A DNA stretch of 64,000 nucleotides, taken from positions 124,001 through 188,000 of the forward strand of contig NZ_VDND01000003.1 in assembly GCF_007665395.1 (NCBI RefSeq). The letters run 5' to 3'. The notes under the pieces were generated by a model. It saw only the letters and a program-made list of their open reading frames with translations, was not told the DNA's origin and made no database searches. The DNA is from Pseudomonas oryzihabitans. GTDB lineage: Bacteria; Pseudomonadota; Gammaproteobacteria; Pseudomonadales; Pseudomonadaceae. Below, in pieces: positions 1 through 8,865 of the stretch; position 1 is the first letter of the stretch, and each line of letters opens with the position of its first letter. The translations under genes were made by a program, and so were the position numbers.

Positions 1-23
1 GAAGCCGTCTCAGCCCAACCTAC
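1..23. repeat. Partial copy of the GTAGGTTGGG palindromic repeat
   Basis: The first bases carry GCCGTCTCAGCCCAACCTAC, identical to the central part of the larger palindromic repeat found at 7087-7175 and in the array at 14283-14830. The rest of the copy lies outside the window. It ends about 15 bases before the eutC start, so eutC is separated from whatever lies upstream by a repeat. Confidence 0.6.
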
Positions 24-37
24 CGAGGACTGCTGCC

Positions 38-853
38 ATGAACCCCAACGACACCGCCCGTCCTGACCCCTGGGCCGAACTGCGGCGCCTCACCCCGGCG
101 CGCATCGCCCTCGGTCGTGCCGGTACCAGCCTGCCCACCGCGGCGCAGCTGGATTTCCAGGCCGCCCACGCCCAGGCGCGCGATGCCGTGCATCTGGCCT
201 TCGACCATGAGGCGCTACGGGAAGGCCTGGCCGCCCAGGGCCGCGAGACCCTGGTGCTCAGGAGCGCCGCGCCGGATCGGCACACCTATCTGCAACGCCC
301 GGACCTGGGGCGCAGGCTGTCGGAGGAGTCCGCCTGCGAGCTCCAGGCCTACGCCGCTGCCCATCCCGAGGGCTTCGATGTCGCCGTGGTGATCGCCGAC
401 GGTCTCTCCGCCCTGGCAGTGCATCGCCACGCCCTGCCGTTTCTCGAGCGCCTGGCCGACCAGGCCCAGGCCGAGGGCTGGCGCTGGGCGCCGGTGACCC
501 TGGTGGAGCAGGGGCGGGTCGCGGTGGGTGACGAGATCGGCGGGCTGCTCAAGGCGCGCCTGCTGGTAATGCTGATCGGCGAGCGCCCGGGGCTGAGTTC
601 ACCCGACAGCCTCGGGCTCTACTTCACCTACGGGCCCAAGCCCGGCCTCAACGACGCCTATCGTAATTGCATCTCCAACGTCCGCCTGGAGGGCCTGGCT
701 TACGGTCTCGCGGCGCACAAGCTGCTCTACCTGATGCGCGAGGCGGATCGCCGCAAGCTCTCCGGCGTGCAACTCAAGGACGAGGCCGAGGTGCCGCTGC
801 TGGAGGGCGGGCAGGAAAACGCGCGAATCGGTAACTTCCTCACCGATCATTGA
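38..853 (+). CDS. eutC: Ethanolamine ammonia-lyase small (light) subunit EutC
   Basis: Small subunit of the adenosylcobalamin-dependent lyase that splits ethanolamine into acetaldehyde and ammonia. The 271-residue product carries the family signatures ADGLSALA (residues 120-127), [13 protein letters not shown] (181-193) and NCISNVR (210-216), and its length is normal for pseudomonad EutC. The ATG start follows a modest GAGGA-like site. The catalytic large subunit EutB is not in the window and would be expected upstream, off the left edge; a repeat fragment lies directly in front of this gene, so tight coupling with eutB cannot be judged. The following gene is convergent, so this is the last gene of its transcription unit. 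Confidence 0.93.
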   Translation: MNPNDTARPDPWAELRRLTPARIALGRAGTSLPTAAQLDFQAAHAQARDAVHLAFDHEALREGLAAQGRETLVLRSAAPDRHTYLQRPDLGRRLSEESACELQAYAAAHPEGFDVAVVIADGLSALAVHRHALPFLERLADQAQAEGWRWAPVTLVEQGRVAVGDEIGGLLKARLLVMLIGERPGLSSPDSLGLYFTYGPKPGLNDAYRNCISNVRLEGLAYGLAAHKLLYLMREADRRKLSGVQLKDEAEVPLLEGGQENARIGNFLTDH

Positions 854-890
854 GTGCCATACGGTGCCGGAGGCGCCTCGCAGGCCGCCC

Positions 891-1325
891 TCAGGCTGGC
901 GAGAGGGTCTTACGCAGGAAATACCGGGCGAAGCCCGGCGGATAGTCCGCCAGTTCGCCGAACAGCTCATAGCCCAGGCGTTCGTAGAAGCCGCGAGCCT
1001 GGAATTCGTGGGTGTCGAGCCAGGCGCCATGGCAGCCGCGGCTGAGCGCCTCGGCCTCGGCGCGCAGCAGCAATTCGCGACCGGCACCCTGGCCGCGGGC
1101 GCTTTCGTCCACCGCCAGCAACTGCACGGTGAGCCAGCCATAGCCGGTGTAGCCCCAGAGGCCGCCCAGGGCTTGGTCGCCACGGGTCAGGGCGATCGCC
1201 AGTGGGCGGTAACCGCTCGGGCCGGCCTGGGCTTCGTTGTAGCGACGCAGCGGTGCGCCTATGGTCTGGCGGAGTGCTTCGTCGGCCACGTCGGTGAGCT
1301 GATAGTCGAAGGGGGATGGCGTCAT
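891..1325 (-). CDS. GNAT-family N-acetyltransferase
   Basis: The 144-residue product has the acetyl-CoA-binding motif A of the GNAT fold at residues 67-86 (VQLLAVDESARGQGAGRELL, with the RGQGAG pyrophosphate loop at 77-82) and the typical C-terminal FYERLGYELFG segment. The start at MTPSPF gives a usual single-domain length; the reading frame continues upstream without acetyltransferase character. It is convergent with eutC and divergent from the alpha/beta hydrolase at 1449. The substrate cannot be read from sequence: small GNATs of this type acetylate amino acids, antibiotics, polyamines or protein N-termini. Confidence 0.85.
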   Translation of the reverse strand: MTPSPFDYQLTDVADEALRQTIGAPLRRYNEAQAGPSGYRPLAIALTRGDQALGGLWGYTGYGWLTVQLLAVDESARGQGAGRELLLRAEAEALSRGCHGAWLDTHEFQARGFYERLGYELFGELADYPPGFARYFLRKTLSPA

Positions 1326-1448
1326 GGGGATTCCCTGCAGGAAGTGATCGACGAAAGCGTGACCGGATGCTCCGTGACCGCCCGGTTCTGCTGCCTTGAC
1401 CGGTGCTGCCTTGCAGTAGCATGACTGTTTGCCCGGTCGTGGTGAAGC

Positions 1449-2354
1449 ATGGACATACGTGAGGGGCGCGCCCGGGTCGGCGCGCTCGAACTGGCCTACG
1501 AGGACTGGGGCGATCCCGCCGCGCCGCCCTTGCTGCTGATCATGGGTTTCGGCGCCCAGTTGCTGCTCTGGCCGGAAGGCTTCTGCGCCGCCCTGGTGCG
1601 GCGTGGCCTGCGGGTGATCCGCTTCGACAACCGCGACGTCGGCCAATCCTCGCGGCTAAGCTGGCCGGGCGGACGACCGCCGTCGGTGTGGCCGGTGCTG
1701 GGCCGGGGGCTCCTGGGCAAGACCAGCGCGGTGCCCTATCGCCTGGAGGCCATGGCCGCCGATGTCGTGGGTCTGCTCGACCACCTGGGCCTCGAACGCG
1801 CCCATGTGCTGGGCGGCTCCATGGGCGGCATGATCGCCCAGATCCTCGCCGCCGACTGGCCGCAGCGAGTGGCGCGCCTGGGCATCCTCTTCTCGTCCAC
1901 CAACCAGCCGCTGTTGCCGCTGCCCTCGGTCCGGCTGCTCGGCAGTCTGCTGCGCCGGCCACCGGCCGACCTGTCAGCGGACCAGGCGCTCGCCCGGCAG
2001 AAGGCGCTGCTGCGCGCTATCGAGAGCCCTCGCTATCGGCAGAGCGAGGCCGATCTCGAACATCTGGTACAGCGCATCCTGGCCCGCGGCGTGGACGTGG
2101 ACGGGGTGCAGCGCCAGCTGTTCGCCCTGCTCGGCAGTGGTGACCTGCGCCCCTTCGCCCGGCGCATCCAGGCGCCGACCCTGGTGGTGCATGGCGCCCG
2201 CGATCCGTTGCTGCGGCCGGCCTGTGGGCGCGCCGTGGCCCGCGCCATCCCCGGCGCGCGCTTCGAACTCGTACCGGAGATGGCCCATGACCTCCCGGCC
2301 GCGCTTTGGCCGCGCCTGAGCGACACCTTCGCCGACTTCTTCCTCGCGCCCTGA
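1449..2354 (+). CDS. Alpha/beta hydrolase
   Basis: A 301-residue alpha/beta-hydrolase-fold enzyme. The nucleophile elbow is GGSMGG (Ser about 124), the oxyanion region is LLIMGFGAQ near residue 30, FDNRDVGQSS follows strand 4, and the distal Asp and His are likely those of HGARDPLL and MAHDLP. This arrangement is common in esterases and proline-iminopeptidase-like enzymes. The gene ends 8 bases before the convergent rutR stop codon, so it sits beside the pyrimidine locus but has no operator in front of it; a role in pyrimidine use is not supported. The exact substrate is unknown. Confidence 0.8.
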   Translation: MDIREGRARVGALELAYEDWGDPAAPPLLLIMGFGAQLLLWPEGFCAALVRRGLRVIRFDNRDVGQSSRLSWPGGRPPSVWPVLGRGLLGKTSAVPYRLEAMAADVVGLLDHLGLERAHVLGGSMGGMIAQILAADWPQRVARLGILFSSTNQPLLPLPSVRLLGSLLRRPPADLSADQALARQKALLRAIESPRYRQSEADLEHLVQRILARGVDVDGVQRQLFALLGSGDLRPFARRIQAPTLVVHGARDPLLRPACGRAVARAIPGARFELVPEMAHDLPAALWPRLSDTFADFFLAP

Positions 2355-2362
2355 ACGGGACG

Positions 2363-3043
2363 TCAGGCGCCGGGACGGGGCCGCAGCCCCTCGATGATCA
2401 GGGTCTCGAGGCCCTGGAGCACCTCGTCGAAGAAGTCCGGATCGAGCAGGGTGCGGCCGCAGACGGCCTGGACCTGCACGCGGAAGTCCGCGTAGTGCTG
2501 GGTGGTGGCCCAGATGCTGAAGATCAGGTGGTGCGGATCCACCGGGGCCAGCTTGCCCGCCGCGATCCAGGCGCGGATCACCCGGGCCTTTTCGTCCATC
2601 AGGTCGTGCAGGGTGCCCTGCAGCTCCGGGAGCAGCAGCGGGGCGCCCTGGACCATCTCCAGGCAGAACAGCCGGGACTCGGCCGGATAGTCGCGGGACA
2701 TCTCCAGCTTCTGCCGCAGGTAGCCGCGCAGGGCGTCGAGCGGCTCCTGGTCTTCGCGGAAGGTGCGCAGGGGGCTCAGCCAGGTGGTGAGCAGCTGGCG
2801 CAGGACGGCCAGGTACAGCTCTTCCTTGTTGCTGAAGTAGTAGAGCAGGTTGGTCTTGGAGACGTCCGCCTGCAAGGCGACCTGATCCAGGCTGGCGCCG
2901 TGCAGGCCGAACCGGGAAAAGATGTCGAGGGCGGCACTGAGGATCTGGGCGCGCTTGGCTTCGATCTGGCGCAGCCGGCGTTGCTGGGCGGCCAGGCTGG
3001 GCTGACGGGGCTTACGGGGTGGGGAATCGCTGGCCTGACTCAC
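2363..3043 (-). CDS. rutR: RutR, TetR-family regulator of pyrimidine catabolism
   Basis: Uracil/thymine-responsive TetR-type repressor of the rut operon. The helix-turn-helix lies at about residues 50-72 and includes VSKTNLLYYFSNKEELY, nearly the same as in E. coli RutR. The C-terminal domain keeps SRDYPAESRLFCLEM, KLAPVDPHHLIF and IWATTQHYADF, which line the effector-binding region in RutR. I chose the GTG at 3041-3043 because AAGGAG lies 6 bases upstream; a TTG at 3067 would add eight residues but destroys that spacing. The 226-residue product is close to the E. coli length with a short N-terminal extension. It is divergent from rutA, with a matching operator at 3257-3272. Confidence 0.94.
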   Translation of the reverse strand: MSQASDSPPRKPRQPSLAAQQRRLRQIEAKRAQILSAALDIFSRFGLHGASLDQVALQADVSKTNLLYYFSNKEELYLAVLRQLLTTWLSPLRTFREDQEPLDALRGYLRQKLEMSRDYPAESRLFCLEMVQGAPLLLPELQGTLHDLMDEKARVIRAWIAAGKLAPVDPHHLIFSIWATTQHYADFRVQVQAVCGRTLLDPDFFDEVLQGLETLIIEGLRPRPGA

Positions 3044-3256
3044 GAACTGCTCCTTGGGCCTTATCAACGTCTGACGCGTGCGCTAGGAGTCAGGAAGGAG
3101 GCTGCCCCGGAGACACGGTCGTTCGGGTTCGCACCGTCCTGGTCGACGAACCGGAGGTCGAGCGCCGCGGCACCGACCCGTGATCCACTCTAGCATGTCG
3201 CCGGACGCCGGCATGCCCCGGATTCGTGCAGGCTGCACCAAACCAGACGCTCTTAT

Positions 3257-3272
3257 TTGGACCAAATGGTCT
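3257..3272. promoter_or_regulatory. RutR operator upstream of rutA
   Basis: The dyad GACCAAATGGTC (3260-3271) matches the known E. coli RutR core GACCAnnTGGTC, and the flanking TTG matches the left arm. It lies in the rutR-rutA intergenic region, about 135 bases before rutA and upstream of the RpoN-type promoter. Confidence 0.85.
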
Positions 3273-3325
3273 GTTTTATCTGCTGCATTTTATCCAAGTG
3301 ATTGATTGGCTTGGGTATTCGGGAA

Positions 3326-3342
3326 TTGGCAAGCTTTCTGCT
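3326..3342 (+). promoter_or_regulatory. Probable sigma-54 promoter of the rut operon
   Basis: TTGGCAAGCTTTCTGCT keeps the invariant GG-N10-GC spacing of RpoN promoters (GG at 3328-3329, GC at 3340-3341), with mismatches in TGGCAC and TTGC. It lies 64 bases upstream of rutA. The E. coli rut operon is under NtrC/RpoN control, which makes this plausible. No NtrC-type 17-bp palindrome was recognised nearby. Confidence 0.6.
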
Positions 3343-3406
3343 CTGATCCTGCGGTCACCGCGCCTCCGGGTGCGCTCCGAATCCTGACTGCGGGAGAGCT
3401 CGAACG

Positions 3407-4495
3407 ATGAACATCGGTGTCTTCATTCCCATCGGCAACAACGGCTGGCTGCTCTCGGAAAACGCGCCCCAGTACCGGCCTACCTTCGAGCTGAATCGCG
3501 AGATCGTGCAACGCGCCGAGCACTACGGCTTCGACTTCGCCCTGTCGATGATCAAGCTGCGCGGCTTCGGGGGTAAGACCGAATTCTGGGACCACAACCT
3601 GGAATCCTTCACCCTGATGGCCGGGCTGGCGGCGGTGACCTCGCGCATCAAGCTGTTCGCCACCGCCGCGACCCTGACCCTGCCGCCGGCCATCGTCGCG
3701 CGCATGGCGTCGACCATCGACTCCATTTCCGGCGGGCGCTTCGGCGTCAACCTGGTCACCGGCTGGCAGAAGCCCGAGTACAGCCAGATGGGGCTCTGGC
3801 CGGGCGATGAGTTCTTCGCCAGCCGCTACCAGTACCTCAGTGAATACGCCCGGGTATTGCGCGACCTCTGGGGTAGCGGCCAGTCGGACTTCAAGGGCGA
3901 GCACTTCCAGATGGAAGACTGCCGGGTGAGCCCCCAGCCCCAGGCGCCCATGGAGATCGTCTGTGCCGGGGCGAGCGATGCCGGCCTGGCCTTCGCCGCC
4001 GAGCACGCCGACTACAGCTTCGTCTTCGGCAAGGGGGTGAACACGCCCAAGGCCTTCGCCCCGGCGGTGGAACGGCTGCAGGCGGCCACCGCCAAGACCG
4101 GCCGTGACGTCAGCTCCATCGCCCTGTTCATGATCATCGCCGCCGAGACCGATGAGGCCGCCCGGGCCAAGTGGGAACACTACAAGGCCGGTGCCGACGA
4201 GGAGGCCATCGCCTGGCTGGGCGCCCAGGCCGCCGCCGACACCAAGTCCGGCAGCGACACCAACGTGCGCCAGATGGCCGACCCGACCTCGGCGGTGAAC
4301 ATCAACATGGGCACCCTGGTGGGCTCCTTCGCCACCGTGGCGCGCCTGCTCGACGAGATCGCCGAGGTGCCCGGCGCCAGCGGGGTGCTGTTGACCTTCG
4401 ACGACTTCGTCCAGGGCGTGACCGATTTCGGCGAGCGCATCCAGCCGCTGATGCACAGCCGCCGCCATGTCGACCTGCTCAAGGAGAGTGCCTGA
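3407..4495 (+). CDS. rutA: RutA, pyrimidine monooxygenase (uracil ring opening)
   Basis: Flavin-dependent, luciferase-fold monooxygenase that opens the uracil ring with FMNH2 and O2 to give ureidoacrylate peracid. The 362-residue product follows E. coli RutA almost throughout: [15 protein letters not shown] at the N terminus, [39 protein letters not shown], and [19 protein letters not shown] near the C terminus. The start is the ATG at 3407, which lacks the short E. coli N-terminal extension. FMNH2 would come from RutF, encoded at 6562. Its stop codon overlaps the rutB start (ATGA), indicating translational coupling. Confidence 0.97.
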   Translation: MNIGVFIPIGNNGWLLSENAPQYRPTFELNREIVQRAEHYGFDFALSMIKLRGFGGKTEFWDHNLESFTLMAGLAAVTSRIKLFATAATLTLPPAIVARMASTIDSISGGRFGVNLVTGWQKPEYSQMGLWPGDEFFASRYQYLSEYARVLRDLWGSGQSDFKGEHFQMEDCRVSPQPQAPMEIVCAGASDAGLAFAAEHADYSFVFGKGVNTPKAFAPAVERLQAATAKTGRDVSSIALFMIIAAETDEAARAKWEHYKAGADEEAIAWLGAQAAADTKSGSDTNVRQMADPTSAVNINMGTLVGSFATVARLLDEIAEVPGASGVLLTFDDFVQGVTDFGERIQPLMHSRRHVDLLKESA

Positions 4496-5223
4496 TGAAT
4501 GCCGTGGAAAGTCTGGCGGGCTATGCCCTGCCCGCGAGCGACAGCGAAGCCCTGACCCTGCCGGCGCGACCCGAGCCGCTGCGGCTCAAGGCCAGCGAGA
4601 CGGCGCTGATCGTGGTGGACATGCAGAACGCCTATGCCAGCCAGGGGGGCTACCTGGACCTGGCCGGCTTCGACGTCTCGGCCACCGGGCCGGTGATCGA
4701 GAACATCGCCGGGGTGGTGGAGACCGCGCGCAGCGCCGGCATGCAGGTGGTCTGGTTCCAGAATGGCTGGGACCCGGAGTACCGCGAGGCCGGCGGCCCC
4801 GGTTCGCCCAACTGGCACAAGTCCAATGCCCTCAAGACCATGCGCAAGCGTCCCGAGCTGCACGGCCAGCTGCTGGCCAAGGGCGGCTGGGACTACGCCC
4901 TGGTGGACCAGCTGCAACCGGCGGCGGCTGACCTGGTGGTGCCCAAGACCCGCTACAGCGGCTTCTACAACACCAACCTGGACAGCCTGCTGCGCGCCCG
5001 CGGCATCCGCAACCTGGTGTTCGTCGGCGTCGCCACCAACGTCTGCGTGGAGTCGACCCTGAGGGACGGCTTCTTCCTCGAATACTTCGGCATCTGCCTG
5101 CACGACGCCTGCCACCAGGCCGGGCCACGCGCCGCCCATGACGCCGCGCTGTTCAACATCGAGACCTTCTTCGGCTGGGTCGCCAGCTGCGCCGACTTCC
5201 ACACCACCTTCGCCAAGGACTGA
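4495..5223 (+). CDS. rutB: RutB, ureidoacrylate amidohydrolase
   Basis: Isochorismatase-family cysteine hydrolase that releases carbamate and aminoacrylate from ureidoacrylate (peracid). The catalytic triad is visible: Asp42 in VVDMQNAY, Lys151 in VPKTRYSGF and Cys184 in ATNVCVES, the last in the usual position before Val-Glu-Ser. The 242-residue length agrees with known RutB. The ATG overlaps the rutA stop codon by one base. The product feeds RutC or spontaneous hydrolysis. Confidence 0.96.
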   Translation: MNAVESLAGYALPASDSEALTLPARPEPLRLKASETALIVVDMQNAYASQGGYLDLAGFDVSATGPVIENIAGVVETARSAGMQVVWFQNGWDPEYREAGGPGSPNWHKSNALKTMRKRPELHGQLLAKGGWDYALVDQLQPAAADLVVPKTRYSGFYNTNLDSLLRARGIRNLVFVGVATNVCVESTLRDGFFLEYFGICLHDACHQAGPRAAHDAALFNIETFFGWVASCADFHTTFAKD

Positions 5224-5229
5224 GCCACC

Positions 5230-5613
5230 ATGCCCAAGCAAGCCGTGATCCCCGCCGGTACCGGCATTCCCATCGCCCCCTTCGTCCCCGGCAGCCTGGC
5301 CGACGGGGTGCTCTACGTCTCCGGCACCCTGCCGTTCGATGCGCAGAACAACGTGGTCCACGTCGGCGACGCCGCCGCCCAGGCGCGCCACGTGCTCACC
5401 ACCATCCAGGGCGTGGTGGAGGCGGCCGGCGGCAGCATGGCCGACGTCACCTTCAACATGATCATGCTCACCGACTGGGCGAACTACGCCGCCATCAACG
5501 CGGTGTACGCCGAATTCTTCCCTGGCGAGAAGCCGGCGCGCTACTGCATCCAGTGCGGCCTGGTGAAGCCCGACGCCCTGATCGAGATCGCCAGCATTGC
5601 CCATATCGGCTAG
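5230..5613 (+). CDS. rutC: RutC, aminoacrylate deaminase/peracid reductase (RidA family)
   Basis: A 127-residue YjgF/YER057c/UK114 (RidA)-family trimeric protein. In the Rut pathway it acts on the 3-aminoacrylate branch. Family features include [37 protein letters not shown] and the [19 protein letters not shown] end, where the Arg/Glu binding pocket normally sits. It starts six bases after rutB. Downstream, 158 bases with two GC-rich palindromic repeats separate it from rutD, so expression of rutD and rutF may differ from that of rutABC. Confidence 0.95.
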   Translation: MPKQAVIPAGTGIPIAPFVPGSLADGVLYVSGTLPFDAQNNVVHVGDAAAQARHVLTTIQGVVEAAGGSMADVTFNMIMLTDWANYAAINAVYAEFFPGEKPARYCIQCGLVKPDALIEIASIAHIG

Positions 5614-5640
5614 GCGCGCGCCTGACGTTGCCCTGCTCCG

Positions 5641-5740
5641 TCTAGCCCCCTCTCTCCGGGAGAGGGCTGGGGGGAGGGTGCCCGGCCCCCCGCTCCCTAC
5701 CTACCCCCTCTCCCCTTGGGAGAGGGCTGGGGTGAGGGCC
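5641..5740. repeat. Two GAGAGGGCTGGGG palindromic repeats inside the rut operon
   Basis: Two copies of a CCCTCTCC...GGAGAGGGCTGGGG element (about 5645-5681 and 5700-5740) fill the rutC-rutD gap. Each contains a short stem-loop made by CCCTCTCC and GGAGAGGG. The same element recurs at 50262, 50396 and in 57139-57910, in both orientations. Such REP-like stem-loops can attenuate transcription or protect upstream mRNA. Confidence 0.8.
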
Positions 5741-5771
5741 GCCCCAACCACTGAACCACCGAGGACCGCCC

Positions 5772-6557
5772 ATGCATTTCGAACTCCACGGCCGCCAGGA
5801 TCCGGCGGCTGCGACCCTGCTGCTCAGCTCCGGCCTGGGTGGCGCCGGCGCCTTCTGGGCGCCGCAACTGGCCGTCCTGGGCGAACATTTCCGGGTGGTG
5901 GTCTACGACCAGACCGGTACCGGCAAGAGCCCGGCCGAGCTACCCGCCGACTATCGCATCCAGCACATGGCCGAGGACCTGCTGGCGCTGGCCGACCGCC
6001 TGGAGCTGCGTGACTGCCTGTTCATGGGCCATGCCCTCGGTGGCCTGGTGGGGCTGCAGGCCAGCCTGCTGCGGCCGGGCCTGATCCGCCGCCAGGTGCT
6101 GGTCAACGCCTGGAGCCGACCCAATCCGCACAGCGGGCGCTGCTTCGCCTTGCGCCAACGGCTGCTGCGCGACAGCGGTGCGGCCGCCTACGTCCAGGCC
6201 CAGGCGATCTTCCTCTATCCCGCCACCTGGATCGCCGAACACGGCGAGCGCCTGGCCGCCGACGAAGCCCATGCCCTGGCGCATTTCCCCGGCGAGGCCA
6301 ACGTCCTGCGCCGTATCGGTGCCCTGCTGGCCTTCGACGTGGATGCCGAGCTGGCGCGGATCGAGGTGCCGACCCTGGTGCTGGCCAATCGTGACGACGT
6401 CCTGGTGCCCTGGACCTGTTCCGAGCGCCTGGCCGCCGGCCTGCCCCAGGCCACCTTGCAGTTGCTGGAATGGGGTGGCCACGCCTCCAGCGTCACCGAT
6501 CCCGCCACCTTCGATCGGGTAGTCCTCGACTACCTCTGCCAAGCTTCCGAGGAGTAG
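5772..6557 (+). CDS. rutD: RutD, aminoacrylate hydrolase (alpha/beta hydrolase)
   Basis: Alpha/beta hydrolase proposed to speed hydrolysis of aminoacrylate to malonic semialdehyde. The 261-residue product shows [14 protein letters not shown] near residue 20, [16 protein letters not shown], and the nucleophile elbow [11 protein letters not shown]. As in E. coli RutD, the residue at the nucleophile position is not a serine (GHALGG). That missing serine is characteristic of the family and not a sign of decay. IMPs with NRDDVLVP and [11 protein letters not shown] at the end supply the other catalytic-site residues. It follows the rutC repeats and is followed four bases later by rutF, whose ribosome-binding site lies inside this gene's end. 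Confidence 0.93.
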   Translation: MHFELHGRQDPAAATLLLSSGLGGAGAFWAPQLAVLGEHFRVVVYDQTGTGKSPAELPADYRIQHMAEDLLALADRLELRDCLFMGHALGGLVGLQASLLRPGLIRRQVLVNAWSRPNPHSGRCFALRQRLLRDSGAAAYVQAQAIFLYPATWIAEHGERLAADEAHALAHFPGEANVLRRIGALLAFDVDAELARIEVPTLVLANRDDVLVPWTCSERLAAGLPQATLQLLEWGGHASSVTDPATFDRVVLDYLCQASEE

Positions 6558-6561
6558 CCCA

Positions 6562-7086
6562 ATGTCCGCTGCCCATGCCTTGCCGCTGCCCACCACGACG
6601 CCCGCCGTCCCGGTCGAGCGCGACCTCTTCCGCGGTGCCATGGCGCGCCTGGGCGCTGCGGTCAACGTGGTCACCACCGACGGCCCGGCCGGGCCCGCCG
6701 GTTTCACCGCCACCGCGGTATGCAGCGTCAGCGACAGCCCGCCGACCCTGCTGGTCTGCCTCAACCGCGGTGCCTCGGTGCATCCGGCCTTCAGCGCCAA
6801 CGGGGTGCTCTGCGTCAACGTCCTGGCCGCCGGCCAGCAGACGCTGGCCAATCTGTTCGGCGGCAAGACCGCCATGGCCGAGCGCTTCGCCGCGGCGAGC
6901 TGGACGCGCCTGACCAGCGGCGCACCGGTGCTGGAGGGCGCCCTGGTGGCCTGCGACTGCCGCATCGCCGGGGTGCAGGCGGTGGGCAGCCACGACCTGC
7001 TGCTCTGCGAGGTGCTGGGCGTGGCCGAGCCGGGCGGCGAGGGTGGCCTGCTGTATTTCGACCGGCGTTATCACGAGCTGGGTTAG
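6562..7086 (+). CDS. rutF: RutF, NAD(P)H-dependent FMN reductase
   Basis: Flavin-reductase-like protein (split-barrel FMN-binding fold) that supplies reduced FMN to RutA. The 174-residue product has the family elements [39 protein letters not shown], and a DHDLLL-type segment ([13 protein letters not shown]) near the C terminus. GAGGAG lies 10 bases before the ATG, overlapping the end of rutD. It is the last rut gene here: no rutE (malonic semialdehyde reductase) or rutG (uracil permease) follows. The aldehyde must be reduced by an enzyme encoded elsewhere, and uptake may be through the ABC transporter at 8866-13587. Confidence 0.94.
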   Translation: MSAAHALPLPTTTPAVPVERDLFRGAMARLGAAVNVVTTDGPAGPAGFTATAVCSVSDSPPTLLVCLNRGASVHPAFSANGVLCVNVLAAGQQTLANLFGGKTAMAERFAAASWTRLTSGAPVLEGALVACDCRIAGVQAVGSHDLLLCEVLGVAEPGGEGGLLYFDRRYHELG

Positions 7087-7175
7087 CCCGAGCCTGTTGG
7101 GCTTCGACGATAAGGCCGTCTCAGCCCAACCTACGCCGACTGTAGGTTGGGTTGAGCGCAGCGAAGCCCAACACC
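7087..7175. repeat. Palindromic repeat of the GTAGGTTGGG family
   Basis: One unit with inverted halves: TTGGGCTTCGACGATAAGGC and CCCAACCTACG on the left, GTAGGTTGGGTTGAGCGCAG and GAAGCCCAAC on the right. It can form a long stem-loop just after rutF and may end or stabilise the rut transcript. Related units are at 14283-14830, 17361, 42129, 43170 and 57139 onward. Confidence 0.8.
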
Positions 7176-7329
7176 GCCAGACCGGTCCAGCACACTAAAA
7201 CCTTTTCTGTCAGCCCTAAACGCGCCCCAGGCGCCACCCCGGTGCACGCTGATCGCTCAAGGTGCAGCGGGCGCTCAGCAGGCCCTGAGTATCTCCCTCA
7301 ACCTGCTGTTTTGATTGGCTTTTATAGTT

Positions 7330-7345
7330 TTTACCAAATGGTCCA
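7330..7345. promoter_or_regulatory. Second RutR operator, upstream of the 2OG-oxygenase/ABC operon
   Basis: TTTACCAAATGGTCCA contains the same ACCAAATGGT core as the rutA operator at 3257-3272 and aligns with the RutR consensus TTGACCAnnTGGTCAA with mismatches only at the arms. It sits directly upstream of, and four bases from, a near-perfect RpoN promoter. That location predicts direct RutR control of the 7440-14276 operon. Confidence 0.75.
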
Positions 7346-7349
7346 AAGA

Positions 7350-7365
7350 TGGCACAACGGTTGCA
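7350..7365 (+). promoter_or_regulatory. Sigma-54 promoter of the 2OG-oxygenase/ABC operon
   Basis: TGGCACAACGGTTGCA is an exact match to the TGGCAC-N5-TTGCA consensus, with GG (7351-7352) and GC (7363-7364) separated by 10 bases. Transcription would begin about 12 bases downstream, near 7375, leaving a leader of roughly 65 bases before the ATG at 7440. Confidence 0.85.
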
Positions 7366-7439
7366 CTTTCCCTGCTGCCGTCCTGCCGGTGAACGTGTGT
7401 CGCGCTGTCTCCTTTCGTCCAACCTTCGCGAGGTCCGTC

Positions 7440-8459
7440 ATGCCGCTGTCCAGTGTTCCCATCATCGATCTGGCCCCTTATTTCGCCGGCACGACCGCCG
7501 GCAAGCAGGCGGTGGCCAAGGCCGTCGACCAGGCCTGTCGCGACATCGGCTTCCTGGTGATCACCCACCACCAGGTGCCCGAGGCATTGGTCGAGCGGGT
7601 CTCGCAGCTATCGCGAGCCTTCTTCGAATTGCCCCTGGCCGAGAAGCGCAAGGCCGATCGGCCGCGGCCGGACCAGGTGCGCGGCTACAGCGCGGTGGCC
7701 GAGGAAAGCCTGGCCTACAGCCTGGAAGAGGCGGCGCCGGGGGATCTCAAGGAGTCCTTCTCCATCGGCCCGCTGGACGTGCCGGACGAACCCTACTACC
7801 GCGGCGCCGAGGCCGGACCGCACTTCGCACCCAATGTCTGGCCCACGGCCATTCCCGGCTTTCGCGAGGCCTATGCCGAGTACTTCGCCGCCATGAGCGA
7901 CCTGGCGCGCACCCTGATGCGCCTCTTCGCCCTGGGGCTGGAGTTGCCGGAAACCTATTTCGACAGCCGCATTGACCGCCACATCAGCATGTTCCGCACC
8001 CTCTGCTATCCCCATCAGAAGGAAGCGGCGCTGCCTGGCCAGTTGCGCGCCGGCGCCCACACCGACTACGGCAGCCTGACCATCGTCCGTCCCGACGACG
8101 CTCCCGGCGGCCTGCAGGTGCGCAACGCCCAGGGCGAGTGGGTGGACGTGCCCAAGGTGCCGGGTGGCTTCGTGGTCAACATCGGCGACCTGATGATGCA
8201 GTGGACCAACAACCGCTGGGTCTCGACCCTGCATCGGGTAGTGAATCCACCGGCGGATGCCGGTTGCGACACCCGCCGCCAATCCCTGGTGTTCTTCCAC
8301 CAGCCCAACTACGACGCCCTCATCGAGTGCCTGCCCGGCTGCGCCACCCCCGGCACGCCGCCGCGCCATGCGCCCATCACCTCGGGTGATCACCTGAGAT
8401 CCAAGTTCGTCAAGCAGACCACCTTCGGCGGCACCCAGTCCGGCGTGCGGGTGGCCTGA
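7440..8459 (+). CDS. 2-oxoglutarate/Fe(II) oxygenase, isopenicillin-N-synthase-like
   Basis: Non-haem iron oxygenase with the N-terminal DIOX_N region (residues 5-120) and the C-terminal double-stranded beta-helix. Iron ligands are His207 and Asp209 in GAHTDYGS and His265 in STLHRVVNP. RRQS (279-282) carries the 2-oxoglutarate-binding Arg-x-Ser. The ATG at 7440 is preferred because everything upstream in the frame is promoter and operator sequence. It is the first gene of an RpoN/RutR-type operon with a nucleoside/base ABC transporter. That context, with the family relationship to fungal thymine 7-hydroxylase, suggests oxidation of thymine or another modified pyrimidine; this is inference. 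The stop overlaps the next start (ATGA). Confidence 0.85.
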   Translation: MPLSSVPIIDLAPYFAGTTAGKQAVAKAVDQACRDIGFLVITHHQVPEALVERVSQLSRAFFELPLAEKRKADRPRPDQVRGYSAVAEESLAYSLEEAAPGDLKESFSIGPLDVPDEPYYRGAEAGPHFAPNVWPTAIPGFREAYAEYFAAMSDLARTLMRLFALGLELPETYFDSRIDRHISMFRTLCYPHQKEAALPGQLRAGAHTDYGSLTIVRPDDAPGGLQVRNAQGEWVDVPKVPGGFVVNIGDLMMQWTNNRWVSTLHRVVNPPADAGCDTRRQSLVFFHQPNYDALIECLPGCATPGTPPRHAPITSGDHLRSKFVKQTTFGGTQSGVRVA

Positions 8460-8845
8460 TGCCGAGTCTTTCCTACGTCAACCTCTTCGCCCAGGACGTG
8501 GTCGCCCTGAGCGGCTTCTACCAGCGGGTGTTCGGCTTCCCGGAGATCGAGGCGATCCGCTCGCCGATCTTTCGCGGCCTGGACACCGGCAAGACCGCCA
8601 TCGGCTTCAACGCGCCGGAGGCCTACGACCTGCTCGGCCTGGGCGACTTCGCCGGCAGCGCGGGCTGCCGCTTCCTGCTCAACCTGGAGGTGGACAGCCG
8701 CGCCGAGGTGGATCGGCTGGTGCCGGTGGCCGAGGCCGCCGGTGCGCGCCTGGTGAAGGCGCCCTACGAGACCTACTACCACTGGTACCAGGCGGTGCTG
8801 CTGGACCCGGAAGGCAACGTGTTCCGTATCAACCACATGCTGTAG
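8459..8845 (+). CDS. VOC (glyoxalase/bleomycin-resistance) family protein
   Basis: A 128-residue single-domain member of the vicinal oxygen chelate superfamily: two beta-alpha-beta-beta-beta modules, starting YVNLFAQDVVALSGFYQRVFG and ending AVLLDPEGNVFRINHML. The final Asn-x-Phe-x-Ile segment replaces the NxxE metal-ligand motif seen in many glyoxalases, so metal binding is uncertain. It overlaps the oxygenase stop codon by one base and precedes the transporter binding-protein gene by 20 bases, so it is clearly part of the operon. A role after the oxygenase step is likely, but the reaction is unknown. Confidence 0.82.
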   Translation: MPSLSYVNLFAQDVVALSGFYQRVFGFPEIEAIRSPIFRGLDTGKTAIGFNAPEAYDLLGLGDFAGSAGCRFLLNLEVDSRAEVDRLVPVAEAAGARLVKAPYETYYHWYQAVLLDPEGNVFRINHML

Positions 8846-8865
8846 ACCAGACTAAGGAAGAGACG

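Noticed and set aside
3041..3067. Upstream TTG start for RutR giving 234 residues
   Set aside because: A GTG at 3041-3043 has a well-spaced AAGGAG; the TTG has none and adds no similarity to RutR.
5772..6557. Loss of the RutD nucleophile serine as a sign of decay
   Set aside because: GHALGG-type elbows without Ser are normal for RutD, and the rest of the gene is intact.
7241..7280. GGTGCACGCT...AAGGTGCA as an NtrC enhancer site upstream of the second RpoN promoter
   Set aside because: The two TGCA-containing arms are too far apart (24 bases overall instead of 17) and the centre does not match the NtrC consensus.
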